Counted from the first letter of the stretch, positions 8,031 through 17,010 are shown. The stretch is 64,000 nt of DNA from Raineya sp. (GCA_025454915.1 JALONN010000019.1:1-64000), one strand, 5' to 3'. The notes: generated by a model not told the origin, from the letters alone. Translations and numbers: made by a program.

Positions 8031-8849
8031 ATGGGTACAACACAAAGGCTGGCACCAGGTGTGTCAAATGAACCAAATTGGGGAGATTTAAGTAAATCTG
8101 TTACTATTATTGCTAAGACTGTTGAAACTGAAAAAAGCTTAGGTAATAACAATATTGACCCTCAAGAAGAAAAATATCAGCAAATAATTAGGAAAAGACA
8201 TAAATACTTACAATCTGCAGTAAAACAACTGATTAAAACAGGAGGGGGGGAGAAAAAAGTAACTAATGGAAAATCTTCCTCAATTGGTAAGGCTGGTATT
8301 AAATCTGCTCAAAAAATAAAGAATTTTTTTATAGGAGTTGGAAATGTTGGTTTACAGCAAACATTAATTAATATTGATGCTAATTTTGGTTCATTAGCAA
8401 GCAAGACTTTACAAGAAGTTGTTGATTTCCTACTTATATTTTGCTCAGACTCTAATGAAGGAATGGACGAAACAGCTGCTAATAATGCTTCTTGTGAAGT
8501 CATGAAAGATATTGCAAAAGCAGCTGGAAATAGTATTGATAAGTTCGAGCAAATGATTAAAGAGTGTGTTGGAGGAAAAGGATTGACAGACTTGCTTTGT
8601 AAATTCTGGGGCTTGTATATTTTTGAACACCTATCTCAAAGATTCGAAGAAAAAGTAAAACAACAAAAAGGGGTTGAAATAGGAAAAAAAACTTTCGAAA
8701 TTATCAAAGATGATATACTTGGACAAGTGAAACTTTTAAATAATAAAGAGTCTATTGCTAAAATTAATTGGAAAGGTAGTAGTGGAAAGAAAGAAATAGA
8801 AAAGATTTTTAATTCCATAATTAAAATTATTTGTAATGAAAACGATTAA
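8031..8849 (+). CDS. qatB: QatB, Qat system protein of unknown activity
   Basis: This 272-residue protein begins MGTTQRLAPGVSNEPNWGDL, which matches the conserved N-terminus I associate with QatB proteins. The rest is mainly helical, with charged coiled-coil-like stretches and no catalytic motif I can identify. It lies 5 bp after qatA and overlaps qatC by 14 bp (8836-8849), so translation is coupled. Its call rests on the N-terminal signature and on its position in a canonical Qat operon. No biochemical activity can be read from the sequence. Confidence 0.88.
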   Translation: MGTTQRLAPGVSNEPNWGDLSKSVTIIAKTVETEKSLGNNNIDPQEEKYQQIIRKRHKYLQSAVKQLIKTGGGEKKVTNGKSSSIGKAGIKSAQKIKNFFIGVGNVGLQQTLINIDANFGSLASKTLQEVVDFLLIFCSDSNEGMDETAANNASCEVMKDIAKAAGNSIDKFEQMIKECVGGKGLTDLLCKFWGLYIFEHLSQRFEEKVKQQKGVEIGKKTFEIIKDDILGQVKLLNNKESIAKINWKGSSGKKEIEKIFNSIIKIICNEND

Positions 8850-10164
8850 TGTTGAAAAAATCACCTATGATGTTAAGTCTGGAACTGGTTCAATAAAAAT
8901 TGTTGATACTGATGAAGGTAGTGCTAGTCTGAATATTGATTTGAATACTCTACTATCATTTGCAAATCTTGTCAGCAAAGAAGTCCTCGATTTTTTTATG
9001 ATTAGTGCAACAGTTTATGGTATAGATAGATTTGTGAAAAGAAAGGAAAACTCAGTAGATGGTTGGTCAAGAGAATTGCAAGTAACTTTCCCTGTTCATG
9101 ATTCTTTAAAGTGGAACGTCTGCAAAAAAGATTTTGACAAACTACTGTCCTTTTTAACTGGAGATTATTGGAATATTGAATTTAAGGAAGAATCTATTGA
9201 ATTACCATCTAAAGATTTATCTGAAGCATATAAAATGTCGTTTGAACAAGTTAGTTTATTATCTGGGGGTTTAGATTCGCTTATTGGAGGTTTAGATTTT
9301 CTTAACCAAAATCCAAAGAAAAAGGTGTTGTTTGTTTCACATTATGACCCACAAATGCATGGACCAAAAAGTGATCAAGAAGGTTTAGTTAAGGAACTTT
9401 TAAAAATATATTCTAAACAATTTGAATATATCCCTTCTATTAAGATATACTTGGAGAGCACAAATGCCCACAGAGAAACCACATTTAGAAGTAGATCTAT
9501 TCTATTTATAGGTTTAGCATTAATAGCAGCACAAGCAACAAATACGCAAGACATTATTATCCCAGAAAATGGTACAGTATCACTAAACTACCCGCTTAGT
9601 TCATCAAGAAGAAGTTCTTGTAGCACAAGAACAACTCATCCTTTTGTTTTAGATACCATTCTTGAAATTTGGAAAAAATTATCAATATTGACTGTTATCA
9701 GAAATCCATATGAATTTCAAACAAAAGGAGAAATGGTAAATAATTGTAAAGATCAAATCAATCTGACTAAATTAAGTATCATATCAAATTCTTGTGGAAA
9801 AAGAGGTCATCGAGCTCATTGGAAAAACAAGAATGCAACCCATTGTGGTATTTGTATGCCTTGTGTTTATCGCCAAGTAGCATTGCTAATAATAGGAGAT
9901 CAAACAATCTATGGGAATTCCATAAATAATTTATTTCCTTCAGTAAAAAAGTATAAGAAAGCCCAGGATATGGCTGCTATGTTAGATTTTTTAGGAAATC
10001 AAATCTCTAAAGAAGATATTAAACAAGAGTTGATTGTAAATGGTATAAAAAACTTATCTAAACTCAGTAACTATGTTAATGTTGTTTGTAGGACTAGAGA
10101 CGAATTAAAGGAATGGATACGAAAAGTTGGAAATAATAACGTGAAAAGTAAAGCAGGAATTTAA
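8836..10164 (+). CDS. qatC: QatC, QueC-like PP-loop enzyme of the Qat system
   Basis: This 442-residue protein carries the PP-loop ATP pyrophosphatase motif SGGLDS at 143-148. It also has the QueC-type four-cysteine zinc site: Cys 320, then C-x2-C-x2-C at 337, 340 and 343 (THCGICMPC). QueC makes the 7-cyano-7-deazaguanine precursor PreQ0. QatC keeps the catalytic elements but has an extra N-terminal domain of about 135 residues, which is why it is longer than housekeeping QueC (about 220-240 residues). It probably modifies a protein, nucleotide or nucleic acid substrate. The stop codon abuts the ATG of qatD. Confidence 0.92.
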   Translation: MKTINVEKITYDVKSGTGSIKIVDTDEGSASLNIDLNTLLSFANLVSKEVLDFFMISATVYGIDRFVKRKENSVDGWSRELQVTFPVHDSLKWNVCKKDFDKLLSFLTGDYWNIEFKEESIELPSKDLSEAYKMSFEQVSLLSGGLDSLIGGLDFLNQNPKKKVLFVSHYDPQMHGPKSDQEGLVKELLKIYSKQFEYIPSIKIYLESTNAHRETTFRSRSILFIGLALIAAQATNTQDIIIPENGTVSLNYPLSSSRRSSCSTRTTHPFVLDTILEIWKKLSILTVIRNPYEFQTKGEMVNNCKDQINLTKLSIISNSCGKRGHRAHWKNKNATHCGICMPCVYRQVALLIIGDQTIYGNSINNLFPSVKKYKKAQDMAAMLDFLGNQISKEDIKQELIVNGIKNLSKLSNYVNVVCRTRDELKEWIRKVGNNNVKSKAGI

Positions 10165-10896
10165 ATGATAATTGATACACATTGTCATATAGACTTATAT
10201 GAGAATCCCAAAAAAATTCTTTTAGAATGTGAAAAAGAGAATATAACTGTGTTGGCAATGACTAACCTTCCAAGTCATTTTGAAATGGGTTATTCTTTCT
10301 TTAAACAACAAAAAAGAATTCGCATTGCTTTAGGTATGCATCCTTTATATTCAGCAAGACATGAAGAAGAGCTTCCTTGGTTTTTTAAAAATATTCATAA
10401 AACTTCATATCTAGGAGAGGTAGGATTGGATTTTTCAAAAGATGGATACCATACAAAGGATACTCAAATAAAAACATTTATAAAAATTCTTAACAGCATT
10501 TCCAGTCAGAAAAAAATATTAAGTATTCATTCTCGAAAAGCTGAAGATGAAGTTCTAGAATTACTTATAGAAAACAAGATTCAAAATGCTATTTTTCATT
10601 GGTATTCAGGTCCTACCTCATTAATAAGTAAAATACTGGATGCTGGTTATTATTTTTCTGTAAATCCATCCATGATAAATTCTGAAAATGGTAAAAAAAT
10701 AATATCAATGATACCAATCTATAGGTTATTAACAGAAAGTGATGGACCCTTTATCAATTTTAAAAACAGAGTTGTTCATCCTAGAGATATAAAGGATGTC
10801 ATAAATTATATTTCAACTATTCAGAATAAAAAAAAGATAGAGGTTGAAGTACAAATACAAAAAAACTTTAACGAATTGATTCAAAAAATCATGTAA
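10165..10896 (+). CDS. qatD: QatD, TatD-family metal-dependent DNase of the Qat system
   Basis: This 243-residue protein has the complete TatD metal-site set: DTHCHID at the N-terminus (His 6 and His 8), GEVGLDF with Glu 85, His 122 in SIHSR, His 145 in FHWYSG, and Asp 193 in ESDGP. TatD enzymes are amidohydrolase-fold nucleases acting on DNA ends. In Qat the enzyme is the last gene and is required for protection. Its ATG follows the qatC stop with no gap. No clear terminator follows, so read-through toward the nuclease gene 139 bp away is possible. Confidence 0.92.
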   Translation: MIIDTHCHIDLYENPKKILLECEKENITVLAMTNLPSHFEMGYSFFKQQKRIRIALGMHPLYSARHEEELPWFFKNIHKTSYLGEVGLDFSKDGYHTKDTQIKTFIKILNSISSQKKILSIHSRKAEDEVLELLIENKIQNAIFHWYSGPTSLISKILDAGYYFSVNPSMINSENGKKIISMIPIYRLLTESDGPFINFKNRVVHPRDIKDVINYISTIQNKKKIEVEVQIQKNFNELIQKIM

Positions 10897-11035
10897 ACAC
10901 TTAAAAACACCTATAAATAAAATTCTACATATTTATACTTTAACTAAGAATATTGGATGCTATACCAGACAGCATAATAATGAAAGAAGTTTGAAGAAAA
11001 TAGGTTGTTTTTAATAAAATTTCAAATATAATAAA

Positions 11036-12016
11036 ATGAACACACCTACATTACAAAGATACAACTTACTTAATCAAATAGATTTTGAGGCACTGATTGT
11101 GGATTTATTCAATGCTCGAGATAATGTAACCTCTTATACAGCACACGGAAAATCAGGACAGAAACAAGATGGGATAGACATTTTCTCCAGCCAAACCCTC
11201 ACAGCCATTCAATGTAAGTACAAACGATACAAAGACAATATTTCCAAAAATAGAAAACTTATCAAAGAGGAAATTGCAGAAGAAGTAAATAGTACTATTA
11301 ATGCAGGTTTGAAAATCAAACACTTTATTTATGCTACTACCTTCCAGCATGATGCAGATATTCAGAAATTCTGTATGGAATATCAAGAAAAAAATAGTTT
11401 GCCATTTGCTTTGAGTTACTTTGGGTGGGAGGAATTGGAGAAAATAATCCTCCAAAATCCTTCAGTTATAAAGAAATACTTCCATAATCTCATGTTTCCA
11501 GATGGTAGTGTAGAACTTACTAGAGTAGGTATAGATAGTCAAAATTGCTCTTGGATTGAAAATGATGAGCTTGAATATGCTTTTGATTATATTGAAGAAG
11601 ATAAAGAAACCTCTCCCATATTTGATTTTTGGTTTCATAATAATGGGGAGCATCCAGTATCTTTGGTGGATATAAGATTGAAAGTTCAAAGCCTATACAG
11701 TGGTTTATCAGGTTTTCCTTATGGTGTGAAGGAAATTGAATCCTTTACAAAATATCATATTATTCTAGATAAGCCAAGACCCTTTTACAAACCTAATGAT
11801 TTCAAGCCCATTCAGATAGATGGGCACATACCTTTTAAAATCCAAATACAGGTATCTAACTTCGATGAGAATTCTAATATGTATGAGGTACTTGATACTC
11901 GTTATTTATTTTCTTTTGAGTTTATATTTAATAAAGGAATTGTTTTGAAAGCTCCTACTTTATATGTCAATACTAGTCACGAGAGTGATAAAATAATGAT
12001 ACGACTTCTAACATAA
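11036..12016 (+). CDS. PD-(D/E)XK restriction-like nuclease with beta-rich C-terminal domain
   Basis: The N-terminal ~150 residues are Mrr-like. The helix IDFEALIVDLFNA comes first, then GIDIF with Asp 48 and IQCKYK with Gln 59 and Lys 61, forming a D...QxK nuclease site. HFIYATTFQHDADIQKFC continues the fold. The C-terminal half (about 170-326) is rich in aromatic and beta residues and is not recognised. The same nuclease core heads Cap4 and several stand-alone defence proteins, but no SAVED domain is present here. It lies between qatD (139 bp upstream) and the broken CD-NTase (22 bp downstream), so it may be an extra CBASS component or an independent system. Confidence 0.75.
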   Translation: MNTPTLQRYNLLNQIDFEALIVDLFNARDNVTSYTAHGKSGQKQDGIDIFSSQTLTAIQCKYKRYKDNISKNRKLIKEEIAEEVNSTINAGLKIKHFIYATTFQHDADIQKFCMEYQEKNSLPFALSYFGWEELEKIILQNPSVIKKYFHNLMFPDGSVELTRVGIDSQNCSWIENDELEYAFDYIEEDKETSPIFDFWFHNNGEHPVSLVDIRLKVQSLYSGLSGFPYGVKEIESFTKYHIILDKPRPFYKPNDFKPIQIDGHIPFKIQIQVSNFDENSNMYEVLDTRYLFSFEFIFNKGIVLKAPTLYVNTSHESDKIMIRLLT

Positions 12017-12038
12017 AAAAACACTAAATTTTAATGAT

Positions 12039-12982
12039 ATGGCAGATTTACAAACACAATTCAACAAGTTTCATGAAATTATAAAAATAGATTTTGAGGG
12101 TAATAAACCTTTAAATTACGGTCTGGATTAAAAAAGAAATATCTGACTAACACCCCAACATTTGATTCGTTTAACCAAGGCAGTTATGATATGGCAACTG
12201 GGGTTGAGCCACTTGGAGAAGAAGATTATGATATTGATGTGGGTATCATTTTCAATATTTTAAAGGATGAACATGATCCCGTTGGTATAAAAAAAGTTGT
12301 TTTTGATATTTTGGATGCTGTTTATCAAAGAAATGTAGAGATTAAACGCCCTTGCGTACGAGTACAATACAAAAAAGCAGGTGAAAAAGTGTATCATATT
12401 GATTTAGCTATTTATTCTTATGATAAAAACAAGAGATTATATATAGCAAAAGGGTTTCCAGGCTCTTCTTCTGATAAAAAGATATGGGAAGTTTCAGAGC
12501 CTTATCAACTGAAAGAGCTCATTAAAGCTAAGATTAAAGATGAACTTGATAGAGACCAGTTTAGGCGAGTTATTAGATATTTGAAAAGATGGAAAGATTA
12601 TAATTTTTCTTCTGAAGGTACAGAGAGACCAACAGGAATAGCATTAACAGCATTATGCTATAATTTGTTTTCTGTTGAGAAAAACATAGTGTTAACTTCT
12701 TCAGGAAGAAACTATAAATACAATGATTTAAAAGCTTTACTAAATGTTGTATCCAATATTCTTAGTAGTTTTAGTTGGTGGGATAATACAATCAGTGTCA
12801 TTCTACCCGTAAAACCCTATAACAATCTTTTTGAGAAAATGAGTAATAATCAAATGTTAAATTTTAAACAGAAACTAGAAACCCTAAAGAAAACGCTTGA
12901 ACTAGCTATGCAGGAAATGCAAATAACTAAAGCATGTATGCATTTACAAGGTGTATTTGGCAGTAATTTTCCCACATCTTAA
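12039..12982 (+). pseudogene. CBASS CD-NTase interrupted by a frameshift
   Basis: Two reading frames together give a cGAS/DncV-like nucleotidyltransferase. The first, from ATG 12039, reads MADLQTQFNKFHEIIKIDF and stops at 12129-12131. The second is open from 12107 and contains TFDSFNQGSYDMATG, then DYDIDVG (the two catalytic aspartates) and HIDLAIY (third aspartate, residue 71 counted from the internal ATG at 12191). The frame changes by -1 between 12107 and 12128. The N-terminal helix seems about 10 residues shorter than I remember for relatives, which suggests a small deletion of 3n+1 bases. An internal start at 12191 would lose the GS motif. The intact Cap5 gene follows after 11 bp. Confidence 0.8.
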
Positions 12983-12993
12983 CTTTAAGCATT

Positions 12994-14130
12994 ATGCTAA
13001 GAAAAAACATCCCTGATGATATAAAATTACAACTTTGGGTGAAATCTGGAGGTAGATGTGAATTCAAAGGTTGCAATACTCCTGTTTGGAGAAATGGATT
13101 GACATTAAGTAAAGGAAATTTTGCTGAAGTTGCTCATATTATTGGTTCAAGTAAAGATGGACCAAGAGGCCGAGAGGATTCAGAAGACTTACAAACTACA
13201 TATTCTAATTTAATGCTACTCTGTCAGCGTTGTCATAAAGAAATAGATGACCACCCTGATAATTACCCAAGCGAACTCCTTACTCGTTGGAAGCAAGAAC
13301 ATGAAAATAGAATTGAAATACAAACAAGCTATCCAGAAGACATTCATAAATCTACTGTTCTAATGTGTTCTATAAATATTGGGGATAGAATTACACCTAT
13401 TAATATTGAAGTTGTTAGAAATGCTATGTTTCCTAAATATCCTTCTGATTTTAAAGGCATTAAAATCGAAGAGAAAGAATTTGATAGATTTGGCACAGAA
13501 ACAGAATGGCAATACTTTGCAGAAAATAAGATAAAAAAGAAACTAAAAAAACATTTTGAGGAGGGTATTGATGAAGATGGAATAAAGCATCTTTCTGTTT
13601 TCGGCATTGCACCAATGCCACTTCTTATTTTTTTGGGTAAATGTATTGGAGATACTGTTCCTTGTGATATTTATCAATCTCATAGAAATATAGAAAATAC
13701 AAATAAAACATGGCATTGGCAAGAATCTATACCACAAGATACAAGATTTCTTACAACTTGTCAAAAAGAAGGTTCCAGCAACACTGTGATTCTTAAGTTA
13801 GCAATTAGTGATACTTTAAATGAAGATAAATATTCATCACTGCTTGATAGTGATGTAAGTATTTACCAAATAAGTGTGGAAGAGCCATCACCACATTTTT
13901 TAAGAAATAAAAGACAACTAGAAATATTTAGTTATGAATATAGAAAACTATTAAATACTATTCAAGCTAAGCATGGCTCTAAGTGTGAAATTTTAATTTT
14001 ACCAGCCATTCCTGTATCAATTGCTATAGAATGTGGTAGAGTGATTTTACCAACAAAAGACCCTGAGATTTTCGTTTGTGAATACTATAAAGATGATGGA
14101 GGGTATAAGAAAGTGTTAAAGATAAACTAA
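12994..14130 (+). CDS. cap5: Cap5, HNH-SAVED CBASS effector nuclease
   Basis: This 378-residue protein joins an HNH nuclease (residues 10-105) to a SAVED domain. The HNH part has GRCEFKGC (Cys 22 and 27), VAHIIG (His 48), SNLMLLCQRCH (Asn 72, Cys 77, Cys 80, His 81), then a basic tail ending ENRIEI. The C-terminal ~250 residues have the alternating beta/alpha layout and length expected for SAVED, which binds the cyclic oligonucleotide made by the CD-NTase and activates DNA cleavage. The pairing with an upstream CD-NTase is the usual CBASS order. Since that CD-NTase is frameshifted, the effector may be idle. Confidence 0.9.
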   Translation: MLRKNIPDDIKLQLWVKSGGRCEFKGCNTPVWRNGLTLSKGNFAEVAHIIGSSKDGPRGREDSEDLQTTYSNLMLLCQRCHKEIDDHPDNYPSELLTRWKQEHENRIEIQTSYPEDIHKSTVLMCSINIGDRITPINIEVVRNAMFPKYPSDFKGIKIEEKEFDRFGTETEWQYFAENKIKKKLKKHFEEGIDEDGIKHLSVFGIAPMPLLIFLGKCIGDTVPCDIYQSHRNIENTNKTWHWQESIPQDTRFLTTCQKEGSSNTVILKLAISDTLNEDKYSSLLDSDVSIYQISVEEPSPHFLRNKRQLEIFSYEYRKLLNTIQAKHGSKCEILILPAIPVSIAIECGRVILPTKDPEIFVCEYYKDDGGYKKVLKIN

Positions 14131-14168
14131 AAAAATCAATTAAAAAGTGAATCTAAAAATAAGAAAAT

Positions 14169-14456
14169 ATGGCAAAGTATGGTAACATTTTGACAATTTT
14201 CAACTCTGATGACAATAAAAGCACAGAGGTTGAGATAATCTTAGCAAATAATCAAACTGTTTATTTGAAGCTCCATAACACTTATTACATTGAAACAAAT
14301 TCAAAGAAAAATACAAGTAATGTTATTCGAGAACTGAACAATCTTAATATTGATTTTGTCTTTTTTCACAATCATATCTCTGATGGCTCACAAATCAAAT
14401 CTAAGGGAATAGATGATAGCAATATTAATACTATCAATAGAATTTTATTTCAATAA
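14169..14456 (+). CDS. Small hypothetical protein
   Basis: This 95-residue protein matches no family I know. It starts with MAKYGNILTIFNSDD, has alternating short strands (TEVEIILANNQTVYLKLHNTYYIE), then a helix (NVIRELNNLNIDF) and VFFHNHISDG. No signal peptide or membrane segment is seen. It lies 38 bp after cap5 and 7 bp before the next gene on the same strand, so it could be co-transcribed with either. A small soluble alpha/beta or ferredoxin-like fold would fit, but that is a guess. Confidence 0.5.
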   Translation: MAKYGNILTIFNSDDNKSTEVEIILANNQTVYLKLHNTYYIETNSKKNTSNVIRELNNLNIDFVFFHNHISDGSQIKSKGIDDSNINTINRILFQ

Positions 14457-14463
14457 TTAAGAT

Positions 14464-15477
14464 ATGAAAATACTACTAGCTTTTTTAATGTTTTTTCATT
14501 GTTCAATTGTACTTGGACAGAAAATTTTTAATGATTTTATTCAATCTTATCCAATAGGTGAAGACCCAAATATAAGATTAATGTCAAGCTATACTAAAAA
14601 AGAAACAATTTTATTTGAGGCAAACCCAATTGTTCGATATAGTTTTTACAATAATTTTGTAAAAGGCTTATTAGAAGAAGATAAAAAACATACTCAAGCG
14701 TGGTATTTATCATATCGACCTCAACTACGAATGTATACAGACAATTCCTTGCCTGTTAAAACACCTTCTTATAGAATACTTTTGGGAACACAACACCTTT
14801 TTAGACTAAATTCTGATAACTCAGAGTTGTATAAATTTTTGGGATTTTCGATTGAAAGTGGGCACTACTCAAATGGCCAAGATAAAAGTGCATTTTCTGA
14901 ATTATTTGTTGATGGCTCAATCCAAAGTGATAGCATATATAATTTGATAACCTCTTCAACCAATTTATCAGAAATTCTCAATAGAAGAAGTGGCAATTTT
15001 TCAACTAACTTAACTGAAATTATTTTTAATTACAGAACTTATAAACTTGATAATGAAAATATTCCTAAACAATTATTTTCATTTAATTTAGGTTACATTC
15101 TTTATCATAATCGTTTCTTAGGCATAGGTGATTTTGGTGGTTTTACACAAAATGATATTGAAATATATGGAAAGCATAGATTTTTACTTGGATTTGAGTT
15201 TATGAATGTATTAGAAAAATTAGACAATAGAAGATATTCATTAAAACAAAATATTGAAATCATTAGTAAACCTCATCAATCTGTTAATCCTTTTCGTTTA
15301 GAGAGTGTTATAACATTCTATCCATTAAAAAAATCAAAAGATGTGGGTATTATGCTAACTTATATTTATGGACATGATAACTATAATTATAGATTTGTTG
15401 ATTCGGGACATCAAATTACCTTTGGTTTGACTTGGTGTCAGTTTCCTCCATTTGCATTGACTAAAAAATTACAATAG
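14464..15477 (+). CDS. Outer-membrane beta-barrel resembling phospholipase A1 (OMPLA)
   Basis: This 337-residue protein has a signal peptide (MKILLAFLMFFHCSIVLGQ). It then shows alternating amphipathic strands typical of an outer-membrane barrel (for example AWYLSYRPQLRMYT, FSFNLGYILYHNRF, VGIMLTYIYG). Residues GHYSNGQ match the H-x-S-N-G-[RQ] active-site motif of outer-membrane phospholipase A (YNHDSNGR in the E. coli enzyme), in the expected strand context. The size is close to OMPLA, about 290 residues. I assign it as OMPLA-like with moderate certainty. It is unclear whether it belongs to the CBASS neighbourhood or is only adjacent. Confidence 0.55.
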   Translation: MKILLAFLMFFHCSIVLGQKIFNDFIQSYPIGEDPNIRLMSSYTKKETILFEANPIVRYSFYNNFVKGLLEEDKKHTQAWYLSYRPQLRMYTDNSLPVKTPSYRILLGTQHLFRLNSDNSELYKFLGFSIESGHYSNGQDKSAFSELFVDGSIQSDSIYNLITSSTNLSEILNRRSGNFSTNLTEIIFNYRTYKLDNENIPKQLFSFNLGYILYHNRFLGIGDFGGFTQNDIEIYGKHRFLLGFEFMNVLEKLDNRRYSLKQNIEIISKPHQSVNPFRLESVITFYPLKKSKDVGIMLTYIYGHDNYNYRFVDSGHQITFGLTWCQFPPFALTKKLQ

Positions 15478-15614
15478 AATAATTTATATATTGTCTTTTC
15501 TTAAGAAAAGTTGCCATAAATCAAAAAAAAAAAATCGTTAAAAAGTGTTTTTAGAGAGATAGGAAATACACTATCTCAAGTACAAAATAAGACTAAGAAT
15601 TGACACCAAACCAG

Positions 15615-15667
15615 ACACAATATGCTAATATTTAGAAACTAGATTGTTTGTTATCAGCATATTGTGT
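15615..15667 (+). terminator. Long-stem hairpin downstream of the OMPLA-like gene
   Basis: ACACAATATGCT (15615-15626) is perfectly complementary to AGCATATTGTGT (15656-15667), giving a 12-bp stem with a 29-nt loop, followed by TTTATTG. It could end transcription of the defence island. The loop is long for an intrinsic terminator. Confidence 0.4.
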
Positions 15668-15789
15668 TTTATTGTACTGGATTGGAGGAGATTTGAACCT
15701 ATAATTTTATTGTAAATCTCTATAAAAAGCTTTTGAATATGGAGCTATTGGAAAAAAATCATAGAGATTTCTGTCTTTGAGATGATACA

Positions 15790-16030
15790 GAGTGTTCAAA
15801 AAACTAGGAGAGTACATGAGTTCTTTTTAAAAAAAATAATAGAGAGTTCAGAAAACTAAGAAAGCACATGAGTTCTTTTAAAAAAAATTAATAAACTGAC
15901 TTTGTTAAAAAGCCAAAATTTCTCTAAAGAAAATTTTAAAAAAACTCGTTCAAAAAACTCAAAACTCTAAAATCCCGAAATGGTTTTTCAAAAAAACTCG
16001 TTTAAAAAACTCAAAACTCAGGTTTTTCTT
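15790..16030. repeat. Two families of short direct repeats
   Basis: The block around GAGAGTACATGAGTTCTTTT (about 15809) recurs in a diverged form at about 15855 with AAGAAAGCACATGAGTTCTTTT. A second pair shares AAAAAAACTCGTT, then AAAAAACTCAAAACTC, at about 15940-15970 and 15990-16019. No coding potential is seen here. These look like decayed duplications at the edge of the island. Confidence 0.5.
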
Positions 16031-16124
16031 AAATTTTATAGCAAAAAAAGCCCTTTATTGATGGTTTTTTTTGACAAATTGAAGCCCAAAATCTCATCAC
16101 AAAGCTAGATTCATCATTCTTTTA

Positions 16125-16334
16125 CTATTTTTTATAATCCATCATACTCCTACACTTTTTTTGAAAGTGGTGGTGGGTATATTTCTTGAAAGTTTTAGAG
16201 AAATGAGCTGTATCTATGTATCCCAAATGAAAAGCAACATCTGAAAGAGTAGCCTTTGGATGAATCATCCACATCCTTTGAGCTTGTAAGACCACTCTTG
16301 TTAAAATTATTTGAGTCAGTGCATGTTGGCTTCA
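16125..16334 (-). pseudogene. AraC-family regulator C-terminal remnant
   Basis: On the minus strand an open stretch of about 68 codons without a start reads RVVLQAQRMW, then HPKATLSDVAFHLGYIDTAHFSK and TFKKYTHHHFQ, ending at a TAG at 16125-16127. This is the last helix-turn-helix of an AraC/XylS DNA-binding domain: the SLxDIAxxLGFxDxSHFSRxFKK pattern is clearly recognisable. An in-frame TGA lies just upstream of the remnant, and the first helix-turn-helix and sensing domain are absent. It is therefore a decayed gene fragment. The intact AraC gene at 53108 is a different sequence. Confidence 0.65.
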
Positions 16335-16379
16335 CTAATCGTTACACAAATTCTGTTGAGGTGTGATGGTTTGCATCAA

Positions 16380-17010
16380 TGTCTTTTCCACACCTCAGAA
16401 AATCGAGATTTTTCTAAAAACCATCGAAGAAAATCGAACATTTATCTTAAAAAAAATTTAAAAATCTTAATTTTTTTAAAAATTATCGCCAGAAATCGAA
16501 GGAAACCTCCCCAAAATTTTAGAAAATCGGCAAAAATCGGTCAAAATTTTTTGCCTCCAAACATAAATCCCCAAAAACCAAAAAATGTATTTGAGTCCTT
16601 CAGAAAAAATCGAAAAAAAACTTTCTGATTTGAGTTCAAAAAAACGTCTCTTTCTCCATTTGTCTTATTTTTTACAAAAAAGACAAAAATAAATCGGAGA
16701 AAATCCCAAAAAATCGGGAAAAACCGAAAAAAATCTTTTTTTTTCAGAAAAAATCTCCAAAAATCGAAGAAAATTTCCTTCTTTCTCTGAAAAATCGGTG
16801 AAAATCGCCAAAAATGGTTTAAAAAACCCGTTAAGAAAATCCAAAAATTCAAAAAAAACTGAAAACAATCGAAAAAAAACGCTTAAAATACAATTAAGTA
16901 CAATTCGACACCGTAAAAAACGCCAGAAATCGAGTATTATAGCCCTAAAAACAGTTTTTTGAACCGAGAAAATAGGTATAAATCGGCAAAAATCGAGTTT
17001 TAATCCTGCC
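16380..17010. repeat. Low-complexity region dense in AAATCG words
   Basis: Over about 630 bp the + strand contains more than a dozen AAATCG or AAAATCGG words at irregular spacing in an A-rich background (for example AAAATCGGCAAAAATCGG near 16523). Frames through it give only Lys/Asn/Arg-rich or, on the other strand, Phe-rich translations without domain structure. I therefore call it non-coding. It might be a protein-binding array or simple-sequence decay. Confidence 0.5.

Noticed and set aside
16311..16852. Overlapping frames in the AAATCG-rich region (Lys/Arg-rich on +, Phe-rich on -)
   Set aside because: The composition follows the simple repeat, with no domain or signal and conflicting frames on both strands.
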